Shown here: piece by piece, positions 51,188 through 61,474 of the stretch | Layout of the letters: the number at the start of each line of letters is the position of its first letter | How positions within the stretch are numbered: the stretch's first letter is position 1 | Origin: Streptomyces sp. A012304 | Lineage (GTDB): Bacteria; Actinomycetota; Actinomycetes; Streptomycetales; Streptomycetaceae | Direction: 5' to 3' | DNA: 64,000 nt | NCBI RefSeq assembly: GCF_026008495.1 | Contig: NZ_BQUN01000111.1 | Location: forward strand, 90,526 to 154,525 | Notes under the pieces: generated by a model | The model's input: only the letters and a program-made list of their open reading frames with translations | The model's database searches: none | Told to the model about the DNA's origin: nothing | Translations under genes and position numbers: made by a program

Positions 51188-54100
51188 GTGTCACAGCAGC
51201 ATCCCGGCCGGCGCCGTCGCCCCGGCCGCAGAACCACTTCCCTGTTGGTCCCGGCCCTCGTCGCGGGCCTCGCCCTGACGCAGGGAGTACCCGCCCAGGC
51301 CGCGCCTGACAAGCCGGACCAGAACACGTTCTCCGCCGGTACGTATCTCGTGCAGCTCGACGACCGGCCCGTCGCCACCTACTCCAAGACAGCGCCCCCG
51401 CAGGGCGAGCGGCTCAACACGCGGTCACAGGCCGTGCGCGACTATCTCGGCCATCTGAAGCGGGAACGCGAGGAGGTGCTGGACGAGGTGCGGGGCGTCC
51501 GGCCGGCGCTCGTCTACCAGTACGCGCTCAACGGGTTCGCCGCGAAGCTGACTGCCCGGCAGGCGGCAGAAATGGCCCGCACTCCGGGCGTCGTCTCGGT
51601 GGTGCGCAACGAGATGCTCCAGCCGGCCGTCGCAGCCGGCACCGGCAGCGCCACCACGGCGGCCATGAGGACGGCCACGACGACGGCGACGGGCCATTCC
51701 CTTCCCGTCCCCGACACCGCCGCCTTCCTGGGCCTGAAGAAGCGCGGCGGGCTCTACTCGAAGATCCCGGGCGGGCAGCGCAGGGCCGGTGAGGGGCTCA
51801 TCATCGGAGTCCTCGACACCGGTATCGACACGAACAACCCCTCCCTGCGGGCCCTTCCGGAGCCCCGGCCCGACGCCGAGGTCATCGCCAAGAAATGGAA
51901 GGGCAGTTGTGACCGCGGCGAGGATGTCGAGCATCAAGTCACCTGCAACAACAAGGTGATCGGCGCCCAGTACTTCCGTGCGGGCCTCGAAGACCCCCAG
52001 GACACCGACTGGGCGTCCCCGATGGACGCGGAGTCGCACGGCACCCACACCGCGACCACCGCGGCCGGCGACATCGACGTGCCCGCGACCGTGCCCGACA
52101 GCGGTATATCCGGCCGTATATCCGGGCTGGCCCCGGCCGCCCGCATCGCCGCCTACAAGGTCTGCTGGAGCAACGGATGCCCGAACGTGGACATCGTCGC
52201 CGGCTTCGACAAGGCCGTGGCCGACGGCGTCGACGTCATCAACTACTCCATCGGCGGCGGCAACGGTGACCCGACCACCGGACCCGTGTACCAGGCCATG
52301 TTCAACGCCGCCCGGGCGGGCGTCTTCGTCTCCGCCTCGGCCGGGAACGACGGACCCGGCACCGTCAGCAACAACGTCCCGTGGGTGGCCACGGTGGCCG
52401 CCTCCAGCCACGACACCGGCTACCGCACGACCGTGACCCTCGGCAACGGCGAGTCCTTCGACGGGGTCGGCATCAGCGCCCTGGCCGTGAAGTCCGCGCC
52501 GCTGGTCGACGCCGGGAAGGCCGCCAGGGCCGGGGTGGACGCCGCGCAGGCCGAGCTGTGCAAGCCGGACACCCTCGATGCGGCGAAGGTGAAAGGCGCC
52601 ATCGTCCTGTGCGAGCGCGGCGACAACGCCCGCACCGACAAGAGCGCCCAGGTGAAGGCCGCGGGCGGCGTCGGCATGGTGCTGTACAACGCGAACGTGA
52701 CCGACGAGGAGATCGCCGACGCCCACACCGTCCCGTCCACTCACGTCGACAGCGCCGCCGGCCAGGCGATCAAGGCGTACGCCGACGGCACCGCCCGGGC
52801 CACCGCCGCACTCGGCGCGGCACGAGCCGTCAAGCAGCCGGGCGCACAGATCGCCGGGTTCTCCTCCGGCGGACCCGACCTGACCAGCGGAGGCGACCTG
52901 ATCAAGCCCGACATGGCGGCGCCCGGCGTGGACATCGTCGCCGGAACCGTCCCGGGCAGCCTCGACGCCAAGGGCGAGCAGGGCATGATGTCCGGCACCT
53001 CGATGGCCGCTCCGCACGTCGCGGGCCTCGCCCTGCTGCTGCGGTCGCTGCACCCCGACTGGTCGCCGATGGAGCTGAAGTCGGCGCTGATGACCACCGC
53101 CACCACCAAGGACAGCGCGGGCAAACCGATCCGGCGCGCCGGTGCCGACAGCGCGGCCACCCCGCTCGACTACGGCGCCGGGCAGGTCGTCCCGAACCGC
53201 GCCGCCGACCCGGGCCTGGTCTACGACTCCACCTCCGCCGACTGGATCGCCTACAGCTGCTCGCTCGGCGAGCACCCGGTGGCCGCGGACGGCAGCGACG
53301 CCTGCGCCACCACCAGGAAGATCGACCCGAGCGACTTCAACTCCCCGACGATCTCGGTGGGCGACCTCGTCGGGCGTCAGACCGTCACCCGGACCGTGAC
53401 CAATCTCGGCGCCACCACCGGCGTGTACACCGCCACCCTGCAGACGCCACCCGGCTACAAGGCCACGGTGTCGCCGAAGCGGCTGGTCGTCCCGGCCGGC
53501 GGGTCCGCGTCGTACCGGGTCACCTTCACCCGCACCAGCGCGGCCTTCGGCGACTGGTCGTACGGCTCGGTCACCTGGAGCGACAAGCACCACAAGGTCC
53601 GCGGCGCCGTCGCTCTGCGCGCAGTGGCCCTCGGGGCGCAGAGCGAGGCGACCGGCAAGGACGCCACCGGCTCGGTCACCCTCACCTCGCGGACCGGCTA
53701 CCGAGGCACCCTCACCACCACGGTCAACGGCCTGTACGCCGGTACGACCAGCACCGGCACCCTGACCGGCGACCACCCCGACATGTCGGCGTCACCGCTG
53801 CCGCCGTCGGTGGCGAAGCTGAAGGTCACCGTCCCCGAGGGCACCTTGCTGGCCCGTCTCGCGATCCAGTCCCGGGGCTTCCTCCCTGGCAGTGACATCG
53901 ACCTGGACGTCCACGACGCCGACGGCAACGTGTACTCCATGGCCGGCGAAGGCAGCGACGAACACGTCGACCTCCCCGGGCCGGGCACGTACGACGTGTA
54001 CGTCAGTCAGTACGCCCTGCCGCCGGGCGCGACCAGCCAGAAGTACACCCTGCACACCTGGCTGATCGGCGCGGACACCAAGCCGGACCACCCGGCCACC

Positions 54101-54256
54101 GCGACACCGGCCGAGCAGCGGGCGGACCCGGGCGCCACCGCGAAGGTCACCGTCTCCTGGCGGAACCTCCGGGCCGGCCACACCTACCTCGGCCTGGTCG
54201 ACTACGGCAACGGCAAGCACACCCTCGGCTCCACGGTCCTGACGGTCACTCCGTAA
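51188..54256 (+). CDS. secreted subtilisin-like serine peptidase (S8)
   Basis: 1,022-residue extracellular protease. The signal peptide spans about 1-38 (LLVPALVAGLALTQGVPAQA) and an I9 propeptide about 50-150. The S8 domain (about 195-650) has Asp210 in GVLDTGID, His284 in ESHGTHTATT and Ser605 in SGTSMAAPHVAG, with a PA insert (about 420-515). Fn3-like modules (about 690-800) and a pre-peptidase C-terminal-like domain (about 900-995) follow, with the usual length for Streptomyces Vpr-like subtilases. GTG 51188 is chosen (GCGAGG upstream and the following basic residues of the signal); ATG 51140 is possible. Confidence 0.94.
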   Translation: MSQQHPGRRRRPGRRTTSLLVPALVAGLALTQGVPAQAAPDKPDQNTFSAGTYLVQLDDRPVATYSKTAPPQGERLNTRSQAVRDYLGHLKREREEVLDEVRGVRPALVYQYALNGFAAKLTARQAAEMARTPGVVSVVRNEMLQPAVAAGTGSATTAAMRTATTTATGHSLPVPDTAAFLGLKKRGGLYSKIPGGQRRAGEGLIIGVLDTGIDTNNPSLRALPEPRPDAEVIAKKWKGSCDRGEDVEHQVTCNNKVIGAQYFRAGLEDPQDTDWASPMDAESHGTHTATTAAGDIDVPATVPDSGISGRISGLAPAARIAAYKVCWSNGCPNVDIVAGFDKAVADGVDVINYSIGGGNGDPTTGPVYQAMFNAARAGVFVSASAGNDGPGTVSNNVPWVATVAASSHDTGYRTTVTLGNGESFDGVGISALAVKSAPLVDAGKAARAGVDAAQAELCKPDTLDAAKVKGAIVLCERGDNARTDKSAQVKAAGGVGMVLYNANVTDEEIADAHTVPSTHVDSAAGQAIKAYADGTARATAALGAARAVKQPGAQIAGFSSGGPDLTSGGDLIKPDMAAPGVDIVAGTVPGSLDAKGEQGMMSGTSMAAPHVAGLALLLRSLHPDWSPMELKSALMTTATTKDSAGKPIRRAGADSAATPLDYGAGQVVPNRAADPGLVYDSTSADWIAYSCSLGEHPVAADGSDACATTRKIDPSDFNSPTISVGDLVGRQTVTRTVTNLGATTGVYTATLQTPPGYKATVSPKRLVVPAGGSASYRVTFTRTSAAFGDWSYGSVTWSDKHHKVRGAVALRAVALGAQSEATGKDATGSVTLTSRTGYRGTLTTTVNGLYAGTTSTGTLTGDHPDMSASPLPPSVAKLKVTVPEGTLLARLAIQSRGFLPGSDIDLDVHDADGNVYSMAGEGSDEHVDLPGPGTYDVYVSQYALPPGATSQKYTLHTWLIGADTKPDHPATATPAEQRADPGATAKVTVSWRNLRAGHTYLGLVDYGNGKHTLGSTVLTVTP

Positions 54257-54285
54257 CCCGGAACCACCCGAGCCCACCACATACC

Positions 54286-54321
54286 GTTCCGGCCCCACCG
54301 ACGACTCGGTGGGGCCGGAAC
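54286..54321 (+). terminator. terminator of the S8 peptidase gene
   Basis: 16-base perfect stem GTTCCGGCCCCACCGA / TCGGTGGGGCCGGAAC with a CGAC loop, 29 bases after the stop. Confidence 0.82.
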
Positions 54322-54485
54322 ACGAAGCGCTCTGGTGGCCTCCTGAGACGGTGGCCCGGACATCGCCGACCCCGAAACCCGGCAACGGCCGGGTGACTTC
54401 GCTGACTCTCCGTGGTGCCGGGCGGGAAATTCCACTCGCCCCACGGGCACAGAAGAGAAGCAGGTCCGCCTCGCGGACCAGGCGG

Positions 54486-55076
54486 ATGCTGATGTCGTAC
54501 TTCTCGGGGATCGTCGACGCGTACGACCGGGTACGGCCCGGCGGCCACCCCGGCGCCTTCCGCGACCTGCTCGGGATCGAGATCGACGAGTTCGCGCCCC
54601 TGCGGCCCGGTGAGACGGTGGGCCTGCACCACGCCGGCCACACCGGCACGGCCACCGACTGGCAGGACGTCATCGACCTGGCCGGCGCCGAGTTGCTGGC
54701 CGCCTACACCGACGGCGAACTGAAGGGCGGCCCGGCCGTCACCCGGCACCGTTTCGGCACCGGCATCGCGACGTATCTCGGTACCTCACCCGACCGCGAG
54801 ACCCTGCGCCGCCTGGTCCTGGACTGTGTCACCGGCGCCGGAGTGACGCCCGCCCTGGACACCCCCGCGGGTGTCGAAGCGGTCCGCCGCCGAGCCGCCG
54901 ACGGCACCGAACACCTCTTCCTGCTCAACCACACCCCCGATGAGGTGACCGTCGTCGCCGGCACCGGCACCCCGGTGGACCTGCTCGCCGGTGACGCTCC
55001 CGCACCGTCAGCGGCCACCTGTGTCTGCCGCCGTTCGGCGCGGCGGTGCTGCGCGACGACCCCGCACAACCAACCA
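54486..55076 (+). pseudogene. C-terminal remnant of a GH42 beta-galactosidase
   Basis: MLMSYFSGIVDAYDRVRPGG then FRDLLGIEIDEFAPL is the trimerisation domain that follows the TIM barrel of GH42 enzymes, and HLFLLNHTPDEVTV is the C-terminal beta domain. The whole catalytic barrel (over 400 residues with both Glu residues) is missing. The last part is also shifted: in another frame from about 55007 the expected end SGHLCLPPFGAAVLRDD appears. It is a relic, not an active gene. The bases 54322-54485 between the terminator and this remnant show no gene. Confidence 0.78.
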
Positions 55077-55292
55077 TGAGAGAGGAGCCGGGAGATTCCC
55101 TCCTGCCGTGCGGTGGCGGGCTTGGGCGACCCAACGGTGGATGCGGACCGCGTTGCGTAGCGGTTCGGCCGGCAGGAATATCAGCTCCATCAGGGAGAGG
55201 GCCAAAATACTGCGAGCGCCCTGAGAACGACCGGGCAACGGCCGCCACCTGATGCGGACCTGGCTCCCGCTACTCCTTTGCCGAACGGTCCG

Positions 55293-56897
55293 TCATGCGT
55301 CGGCGAGACGCTCGAAGCGCGGGATGCGCGCGAGGTCGCAGCGCACGGTCACGGCTGGGGGGCCCTCGATGACAGTGCCGTCGTCGCCGCGCCAGCGGCC
55401 TGCCGGGATGGCGACTCTCCGCTCGGTGGCGCCCTGCGTGGTCACCGGTGCCACGATGAGGTCCGGGCCGAGGAAGAACTGATCGGTGACGTTCTCCAGT
55501 CCGCTCGCGTGGTAGGCCATCGGGCGCACGATCGGCTCACCGGTCCGGGCGGCCTCGTCCGCGAGGTCGAGGATGAGCGGCAGCAGGGATGCGCGGATCG
55601 CCAGCGCCGCGTGCACCGCGTCGAGATGGACGTCGTCGAGAACGCGGGAGGGCCTGACCGAGAACTGCATCATCGGACTCAGTGCCGCGATCTGGGCGTA
55701 TCGGACGAAGAACTCCTGGTCCGTCGCCCCCTGCTTGCCCATCGCCACGATCTCACCTCCGCCGATCATGTCGGGGCAGGTGTAGGGGTAGCCGATCATG
55801 CCCTGGGCGAGCATCTCGGGGATGAGCGACTCGATCCCGGCCGGCCCCCACAGGGGCGGCTTGTCCTGCAGCCGCTGCCCGAGCGGCTGACCGCCCATCC
55901 GCCAGCACGCCCGGTACTCGTTGAACGGGTATCGCAGTCCTACCCGCGCCCACGCCTCGCACAGGTCGACGGGTTCGGCCGGCGTGGCCGTGAGGTCGTC
56001 GGCGCGGTAGTCCCGTATGTCACCGGCGTCGAACTTGAAGCCGTCGACGCCGGTCTCGGCCATGAGGGTGTCGAGGTGGCCCGTCAGCCAGGCGGTGGCG
56101 GCGGGGTCGGTGAGGTCGAGGAGGGCGCTGAGCCCGTTCCACCACCGGCGGATCGCGATGTCGCCGTTCCGGTCGCGGATCAGCAGCCCCTTGCCTTCGA
56201 GTTCCCGGAAGGCGGCGGAGTCCGGGCTGACGAACGGGACGACCCACAGCATGACCGAGAAGCCCCAGTCGTGCAGCCGGCGGATCATCGCCGCCGGGTC
56301 GGGGAAGCGGGCACCGTCGAATCGCCAGGTGCCGTAGCCCGGCGACCAGCAGTCGTCGATCATCAGGACACCGGGCGGCATCCCGGCGGCCAGGAGATCG
56401 GCGGCGAACCGCAGGACCGCCTCCTGCGTGGGCGTGTAGGGGAACTCGATCCACGTGTTGTACTGCGGCCCGGTGAACAGTTCCCGCGCGGGTGCCCGCC
56501 CCGACGGGGGGAAGAAGCGGCGCGCGGCGCTCTGGTACGCCTCCCGCAGGGTGGCGCCGGCCCGGCATACGCGGACCTGTCGTCCCGTCACCCGCAGCAA
56601 GCCGCCCTCGCGGCCTTCGAACGCGAAGGTGAAAGGCCGGTCCGACCAGATCACGCGCCCGTGCGTCGATACCAGGAGCGGGCTGCTCTGATTCGACGGC
56701 GCGGAGTCACCGGACTCATGCCGTAGGGCTACGCCGAGATCGCGCACGAGCGGTTGCTCGCCAAAAGGCATCAGCACGCCGTCCTCCGCGGCGCCGCCCC
56801 ACCAGCGCTCGCCTGCCTCGAGGATCAGCTCCACTTCGTCGCCCACGGTCAGTTCCTCGAGACCGTCCACGGGCGGAGCAGGCACAGGGTGGAGCAC
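55293..56897 (-). CDS. GH31-family glycosidase
   Basis: About 534 residues. The TIM barrel contains MIDDCWSPGYGTWRFDGARF, the nucleophile region VDGFKFDAGD (Asp about 290) and PYTCPDMIGGGE near the acid/base region, as in alpha-glycosidases of GH31. There is no signal peptide. The frame is open to 57023, but that would translate two operator palindromes, so I favour GTG 56897 (AAGG 11 bases upstream); GTG 56951 is an alternative. It is divergent from the LacI gene. The specificity (alpha-glucosidase, -xylosidase or -galactosidase) cannot be fixed by eye. Confidence 0.85.
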   Translation of the reverse strand: MLHPVPAPPVDGLEELTVGDEVELILEAGERWWGGAAEDGVLMPFGEQPLVRDLGVALRHESGDSAPSNQSSPLLVSTHGRVIWSDRPFTFAFEGREGGLLRVTGRQVRVCRAGATLREAYQSAARRFFPPSGRAPARELFTGPQYNTWIEFPYTPTQEAVLRFAADLLAAGMPPGVLMIDDCWSPGYGTWRFDGARFPDPAAMIRRLHDWGFSVMLWVVPFVSPDSAAFRELEGKGLLIRDRNGDIAIRRWWNGLSALLDLTDPAATAWLTGHLDTLMAETGVDGFKFDAGDIRDYRADDLTATPAEPVDLCEAWARVGLRYPFNEYRACWRMGGQPLGQRLQDKPPLWGPAGIESLIPEMLAQGMIGYPYTCPDMIGGGEIVAMGKQGATDQEFFVRYAQIAALSPMMQFSVRPSRVLDDVHLDAVHAALAIRASLLPLILDLADEAARTGEPIVRPMAYHASGLENVTDQFFLGPDLIVAPVTTQGATERRVAIPAGRWRGDDGTVIEGPPAVTVRCDLARIPRFERLADA

Positions 56898-56964
56898 ATC
56901 ATCACGACCTTGCAGCGGGAGGAGGGCGCGCGAATAACCGCAGGCAGCCACGCGAAAGAGTGAG

Positions 56965-56990
56965 CGATACGTATCGCGCGATACGTATCG
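56965..56990. promoter_or_regulatory. tandem LacI-type operators
   Basis: Two identical 12-base palindromes CGATACGTATCG at 56965-56976 and 56979-56990, 14 bases centre to centre, in the gap between divergent GH31 and LacI-family genes. They are the probable sites for the adjacent repressor; cooperative binding is likely from the spacing. Confidence 0.75.
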
Positions 56991-57092
56991 AGCGTAGAGC
57001 AGGCATCGAGACAACGGCAACACCCCTGCGGCGCCGCAGCCACGACAAGGGCAGCCACACCCCGGGGCGAGGGTCGGCTAGCGTGTCGACAC

Positions 57093-58157
57093 ATGGCACG
57101 AGATGAGCGGTCGCCGGACAGGCGCAACGGTCGGTCTGCGCCCACGAGCAGGGACGTTGCCGCGCTGGCGGGTGTCGCACAGAGCACGGTGTCCGCGGTC
57201 ATGAGCGGCAAGCGCGCCGTATCCGCCGAGACACGCGCTCGCGTGGAGCGGGCGATGCGCGAACTGCGCTACCAGCCCAACGCCGGCGCCCGGACGCTGC
57301 GTACGGCAAAGACGAATGTGATCGCACTGATCGTGTACCTCGGCCCCAAGGCCGACGCGGTGGAATCGGTCCCCTACATCGAAAGGATCATCGAGGAGGC
57401 ACGCCGGCACGACTACGAGGTGGTCCTCAGCACCGTGAGGGAAGGCCCGGACGGCATTACCCGCCTGGCCGGCCGCTCGATCTGCGACGCCTTCGTCATC
57501 ATGGACATCCAGCTGGACGACGACAGGGTTCCGGCGGCACACGAGCTGGACCTGCCCGTGGTTCTCGTCGGCCGCCCGAAGGATCCACAGGGCCTCGACG
57601 TGGTCGACTTCAACACCCGAGGCTCCGCCGAGTTGCTGGTGGACGAGCTCGCCATCACCGGACACCGGCACATCGCGGTGCTGGGAGAACCCGGGGATGA
57701 GCAGGAGCGTTTCCAGTTCGTGCTCGACTTCTACGACGCCGCCACAGACCGGGCCGCCCTCCACGGAATCGAGCTGACCGTCGTCCCGCGCCCGTTCGAC
57801 GGCTGGGACGGCATCGCCGCCTGCGCGGATCAGCTCCTCACCCACCGTGACGACCGGCTGGGCTTGATCACGCGCACCCCGCGCGCCACCGAGTGGCTGG
57901 TCCGGCTTCTGCACGACCGGCAGCTCACCCCCGGCCAGGACGTCTCGCTCGCCGGCTTCTGCACGGACGACACCGCACTGTCGTACGCGCGCCCCATCAC
58001 GAACGTCTCGCCCAGGCCGCGGGCCGTCTCGAGCCTGGCGATGAGGTTGCTCTTCGAGCGGCTCGAGGGCGCGGACGGTCCGCCACGCCTGGAGCTCGTC
58101 CAGCCCGAAGGACTGGTGCGACGTGCCACGACCGCACTGTTCATCGAGGGGGGCTGA
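57093..58157 (+). CDS. LacI-family transcriptional regulator
   Basis: 354-residue regulator. The HTH (about residues 18-62) reads TSRDVAALAGVAQSTVSAVM then SAETRARVERAMRELRYQPN with the LacI hinge after it. A periplasmic-binding-like sugar domain follows (about 75-345). Usual LacI specificity residues (Val-Ser-Ala in recognition) are seen as STVSAVM, Ala replacing the common Arg. It is divergent from GH31 with the CGATACGTATCG pair between. It may also control the GH27/GH59 genes downstream, but no third operator was noticed there. Confidence 0.92.
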   Translation: MARDERSPDRRNGRSAPTSRDVAALAGVAQSTVSAVMSGKRAVSAETRARVERAMRELRYQPNAGARTLRTAKTNVIALIVYLGPKADAVESVPYIERIIEEARRHDYEVVLSTVREGPDGITRLAGRSICDAFVIMDIQLDDDRVPAAHELDLPVVLVGRPKDPQGLDVVDFNTRGSAELLVDELAITGHRHIAVLGEPGDEQERFQFVLDFYDAATDRAALHGIELTVVPRPFDGWDGIAACADQLLTHRDDRLGLITRTPRATEWLVRLLHDRQLTPGQDVSLAGFCTDDTALSYARPITNVSPRPRAVSSLAMRLLFERLEGADGPPRLELVQPEGLVRRATTALFIEGG

Positions 58158-58180
58158 CGCGGTCGCGCCGGTGCACGGGC

Positions 58181-58414
58181 GCCCTGCCGGATCTCGATAC
58201 GGCGAAGAACGCGGCTTCCTCCGTCCCCGCCATCGTGACCGACGACATCGACCAGGCCAGAGCCGCGGCCATCGCCCCTCTGGCCTTCTACGACTCGATC
58301 CCGTCCTACCGCCGCATCCCGGCATGCAGGGCGCACACCGCGCCGTCGACCTGGCAATTGATCGGCGACGAGGCGACGGTCGCAACCCCGCGCGGTGGAC
58401 CCGATGGTACGTAA
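58181..58414 (+). pseudogene. C-terminal remnant of an LLM-class flavin oxidoreductase
   Basis: ALPDLDTAKNAASSVPAIVT, DDIDQARAAAIAPLAFYDSI and PSYRRI are typical of the last third of luciferase-like F420/FMN monooxygenases. The next segment is out of phase (PACRAHTAPSTWQ) before LIGDEATVA. The N-terminal two thirds are missing and no start codon or ribosome site fits. Confidence 0.55.
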
Positions 58415-59098
58415 TGTCGGGTGCTGGTGACCCGGTACGGTCGCTTATCAACCGGTCAGCGGGGTGCGGGCGTGGCCCAGCGCCGCTGCATTGCCTCACC
58501 GATCACACAGAATCCAACGTGCTTCGACAAAATCATTGACGATCCTTCGTCCCAGTTCTACTTTCTGCTCAACTCACCGAGCCGCGGTCGGCATATCGGA
58601 CGGTGGTGGATGCCGAGGGGGCGTGTCCTTCACGGATCCTGACTCGCCGACCGCTCTCCTCCCCACACGCCTCACCTGGAGAGCAGATGAGCGCAAGACC
58701 CACTCCTCCCGGACTCACCGACAGCTCGGAGTGCCCTTCCGGTCCGTCAGCCCCCTGACCCGCTCCCTGCTGCACCACAGCTACGAACTGAGGCTGGGCG
58801 CCGACGTCGGCACGAGCACGTTCCCCCAGGACGCCCCGTTCCGTCGGACGGCGGGCCTGGCCGAATCGCCCAGTCCCGCGACATCCCGACCCGCTACACC
58901 GGGCACGCGGACCAGGCCCTGTGCATCGTCCGGTCCCCACCTGCATCGAGCGCGTGGACGCCTCCTTGTGCGACGTCTGCTGACGCGCCGGGACTGACCA
59001 CAGCGCCCCGTGCCCCACCGACCGCCGTCACGGCCCTTCGCTGCCCCGCGCCGTCCTTGAGGTCGGTTTCCCTTCCACCTCCCCCTTTGGAGAGCCGC
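58415..59098. other. 684-base gene-free stretch
   Basis: No frame with actinobacterial bias on either strand. The promoter of the GH27 gene must lie within it; no palindrome or LacI-type site was recognised. Confidence 0.5.
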
Positions 59099-61096
59099 AT
59101 GTCGCACACCCCTGCCCGAAGATGGGTCAGACGGCTCACCGCCCAGGTGATCGCCGCCGGACTCGCCGTCGCCGGTCTGGCGAGCCTCGACCGGCAGGAG
59201 GCGTCTGTTCCCCTGGCCGCCGAACCGGCCGCCGTGAGCACCAGCCAGATCGGCGTCACCCCGCCGCCGATGGGCTGGGCGTCCTGGAACACCTTCTTCA
59301 GCAGCATCGACCACAACGTGATCAAGCAGCAGGCCGACGCCCTGGTCTCCTCCGGCATGGCCGCGGCCGGCTACAAGTACGTCAACCTCGACGACGGCTG
59401 GTGGCAGGGCGCCCGTGACGCCAACGGCAACATCGTCGTCGACGAGAACCTGTGGCCCGGCGGCATGAAGGCGATCGCCGACTACATCCACAGCAAGGGC
59501 CTGAAGGCGGGCATCTACACCGACGCGGGCAAGAACGGCTGCGGCTACTACTTCCCCAGCACCCGCCCCGCGGCGCCCAACACCGGTATGGAGGGCCACT
59601 ACCAGCAGGACCTGGAGACCTTCCAGCGCTGGGGCTTCGACTACGTCAAGCTCGACTTCTGCGGCGGCCGGGTGGAGGGCCTGGACCAGGAGACCACGTA
59701 CAAGCAGATAGCCGCCGCGAACGAGGCCGCCTCCGCGGTCACCGGCCGCAAGCTGGTGCTCTCCTTCTGCGAGTGGGGTTCCGGCCTGCCCTGGAACTGG
59801 GCGACCGGCTACGGCGACCTGTGGCGCACCAGCGACGACGTGCTGGTCTTCCGCCAGACGCCGAGCCTGGCGAACATGTACACCAACTTCGACAAGGCCC
59901 AGCACCCCGCGGCCCAGCACACCGGCTACACCAACGACCCCGACATGCTCATGGTCGGCATCAACGGGCTCAGCGCGGCGCAGAACCGGCTGCACATGGG
60001 CCTGTGGTCGATCCTGGGCGCCCCGCTGCTGGCCGGCAACAACGTGGCCACGATGACCACGGAGACCCGTGACATCCTCACCAACCCCGAGGTCATCGCC
60101 ATCGACCAGGATCCGCGCGGGCTGCAGGGCGTCAAGGTCGCCGAGGACACCCGGGGCCTGCAGGTGTACGGCAAGGTGCTCTCCGGCACCGGCAAGCGCG
60201 CGGTGCTGCTGCTGAACCGCACCGGTTCCGCCGCGAACATCACGGTCCGCTGGGCCGACCTCGGCCTGACGACCGCGTCCGCCACCGTGCGCAACGCCTG
60301 GACCCGCACCGACGCCGGTTCGTTCGCCACCGGCTACACCGCCTCCGTCCCGGCCAACGACGCGGTGCTGCTGACCGTGTCCGGCACCGAGGCGGCCGGC
60401 TCCACCTACGAGGACACCACCACCGCCACCACCCCGACCTTCAGCGTGACCGCCGGCGCGGCGGGAACCAAGCTGGTGGACATCACCTACGCCAACGGCG
60501 GCAGCACCGCCCGCAAGGCCACCATCCAGGTGAACGGCCAGTTCAAGTACGTCGTGGCGTTCCCGCCGACCGGCTCGGCCACCACCTACCGCACCGTCTC
60601 CGTGCTCGCCCACCTCGCCAAGGGTGCCAACACGGTGAGGTTCGCCCCGGTCTCCGGCAGCACCGCACCCGACATCGACGCCCTGCGCGTCCAGGGCATC
60701 CCCGGCACCGACGGCACGGCCCTGGTCGGCTCCGCCTCGGGCCGCTGCGTGGACATCGAGAAGAACACCATCACCAACGGCACGCAGGCCCAGATCTGGG
60801 ACTGCTCCGGCGGACGCAACCAGACCTTCACCCACACCTCGCGCGGCGAACTCGTGGTCTACGGCAACAAGTGCCTCGACGCCAACGACCGCGGCACCAC
60901 CAACGGCACGAAGGTGATCATCTGGGACTGCGGCAACACCACCAACCAGAAGTGGACCGTCAACTCGGACGGCACCATCACCAGCAACCTGTCCGGCCTG
61001 TGCCTGGACGCCTCCAACGCGGCGACCGCCAACGGCACCAAGCTGATCCTGTGGACCTGCAACGGAGGGGGCAACCAGAAGTGGACCCGCACCTGA
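59099..61096 (+). CDS. secreted GH27 alpha-galactosidase with ricin-B lectin domain
   Basis: 665-residue secreted enzyme. The signal peptide (about 1-31) reads RWVRRLTAQVIAAGLAVAGL. The GH27 barrel (about 48-330) has PPMGWASWNTFF, NLDDGWWQ, nucleophile Asp186 in YVKLDFCGG and acid/base Asp246 in WRTSDDV. A beta domain, a CBM35-like region (about 440-540) and a ricin B-type CBM13 (about 545-665, QIWDCSGGRNQTF and NQKWTVN repeats) follow. Family activity: release of alpha-galactose, sometimes beta-L-arabinopyranose. GGAGAG precedes ATG 59099. Confidence 0.94.
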   Translation: MSHTPARRWVRRLTAQVIAAGLAVAGLASLDRQEASVPLAAEPAAVSTSQIGVTPPPMGWASWNTFFSSIDHNVIKQQADALVSSGMAAAGYKYVNLDDGWWQGARDANGNIVVDENLWPGGMKAIADYIHSKGLKAGIYTDAGKNGCGYYFPSTRPAAPNTGMEGHYQQDLETFQRWGFDYVKLDFCGGRVEGLDQETTYKQIAAANEAASAVTGRKLVLSFCEWGSGLPWNWATGYGDLWRTSDDVLVFRQTPSLANMYTNFDKAQHPAAQHTGYTNDPDMLMVGINGLSAAQNRLHMGLWSILGAPLLAGNNVATMTTETRDILTNPEVIAIDQDPRGLQGVKVAEDTRGLQVYGKVLSGTGKRAVLLLNRTGSAANITVRWADLGLTTASATVRNAWTRTDAGSFATGYTASVPANDAVLLTVSGTEAAGSTYEDTTTATTPTFSVTAGAAGTKLVDITYANGGSTARKATIQVNGQFKYVVAFPPTGSATTYRTVSVLAHLAKGANTVRFAPVSGSTAPDIDALRVQGIPGTDGTALVGSASGRCVDIEKNTITNGTQAQIWDCSGGRNQTFTHTSRGELVVYGNKCLDANDRGTTNGTKVIIWDCGNTTNQKWTVNSDGTITSNLSGLCLDASNAATANGTKLILWTCNGGGNQKWTRT

Positions 61097-61192
61097 GACA
61101 CCCGGCAGAGTCCTGACCACCCGCCCGTCCGGCGCCAGAGCAGGACCGACTGCCCACCAAAGGGGCCGACACGGCACAGCACTGATCGCGGC

Positions 61193-61213
61193 GGGCGGAG
61201 TCTGACTCCGCCC
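61193..61213 (+). terminator. hairpin terminator after GH27
   Basis: 9-base stem GGGCGGAGT / ACTCCGCCC with a CTG loop, about 97 bases beyond the GH27 stop; the flanking CGCGG/CCGCGG can extend it. Confidence 0.65.
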
Positions 61214-61474
61214 ACCGCGGCGCCGCGCCCCTCCGGAGGAGTGTCCCAGGCATGCCCGGCCGGGGCGCGCGGTCCCCGGCCGGGGTCCTGACCGACGCCC
61301 CGGCCACACGCCCTCCCTCGCCGCCGGAAACGCGTGCGGTCGCACCGCTCGCCAAGCGGGCACCCAGCGGGGGCGGTCTGCTCACCTCTGGCACCTCGCG
61401 CTCCCACCCCCGCCTCGCACCCGTTACGTGCCGAAGCCTCGGCGCGGAAAGCAACGACCCAGAAGGACCGTCCC

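Noticed and set aside
51425..53776. 783-codon minus-strand frame inside the S8 peptidase
   Set aside because: Same antisense artefact; the plus strand has an intact Asp-His-Ser protease.
58781..61363. 860-codon minus-strand frame over GH27
   Set aside because: Gly/Val-rich shadow text; GH27 catalytic residues are clear on the plus strand.
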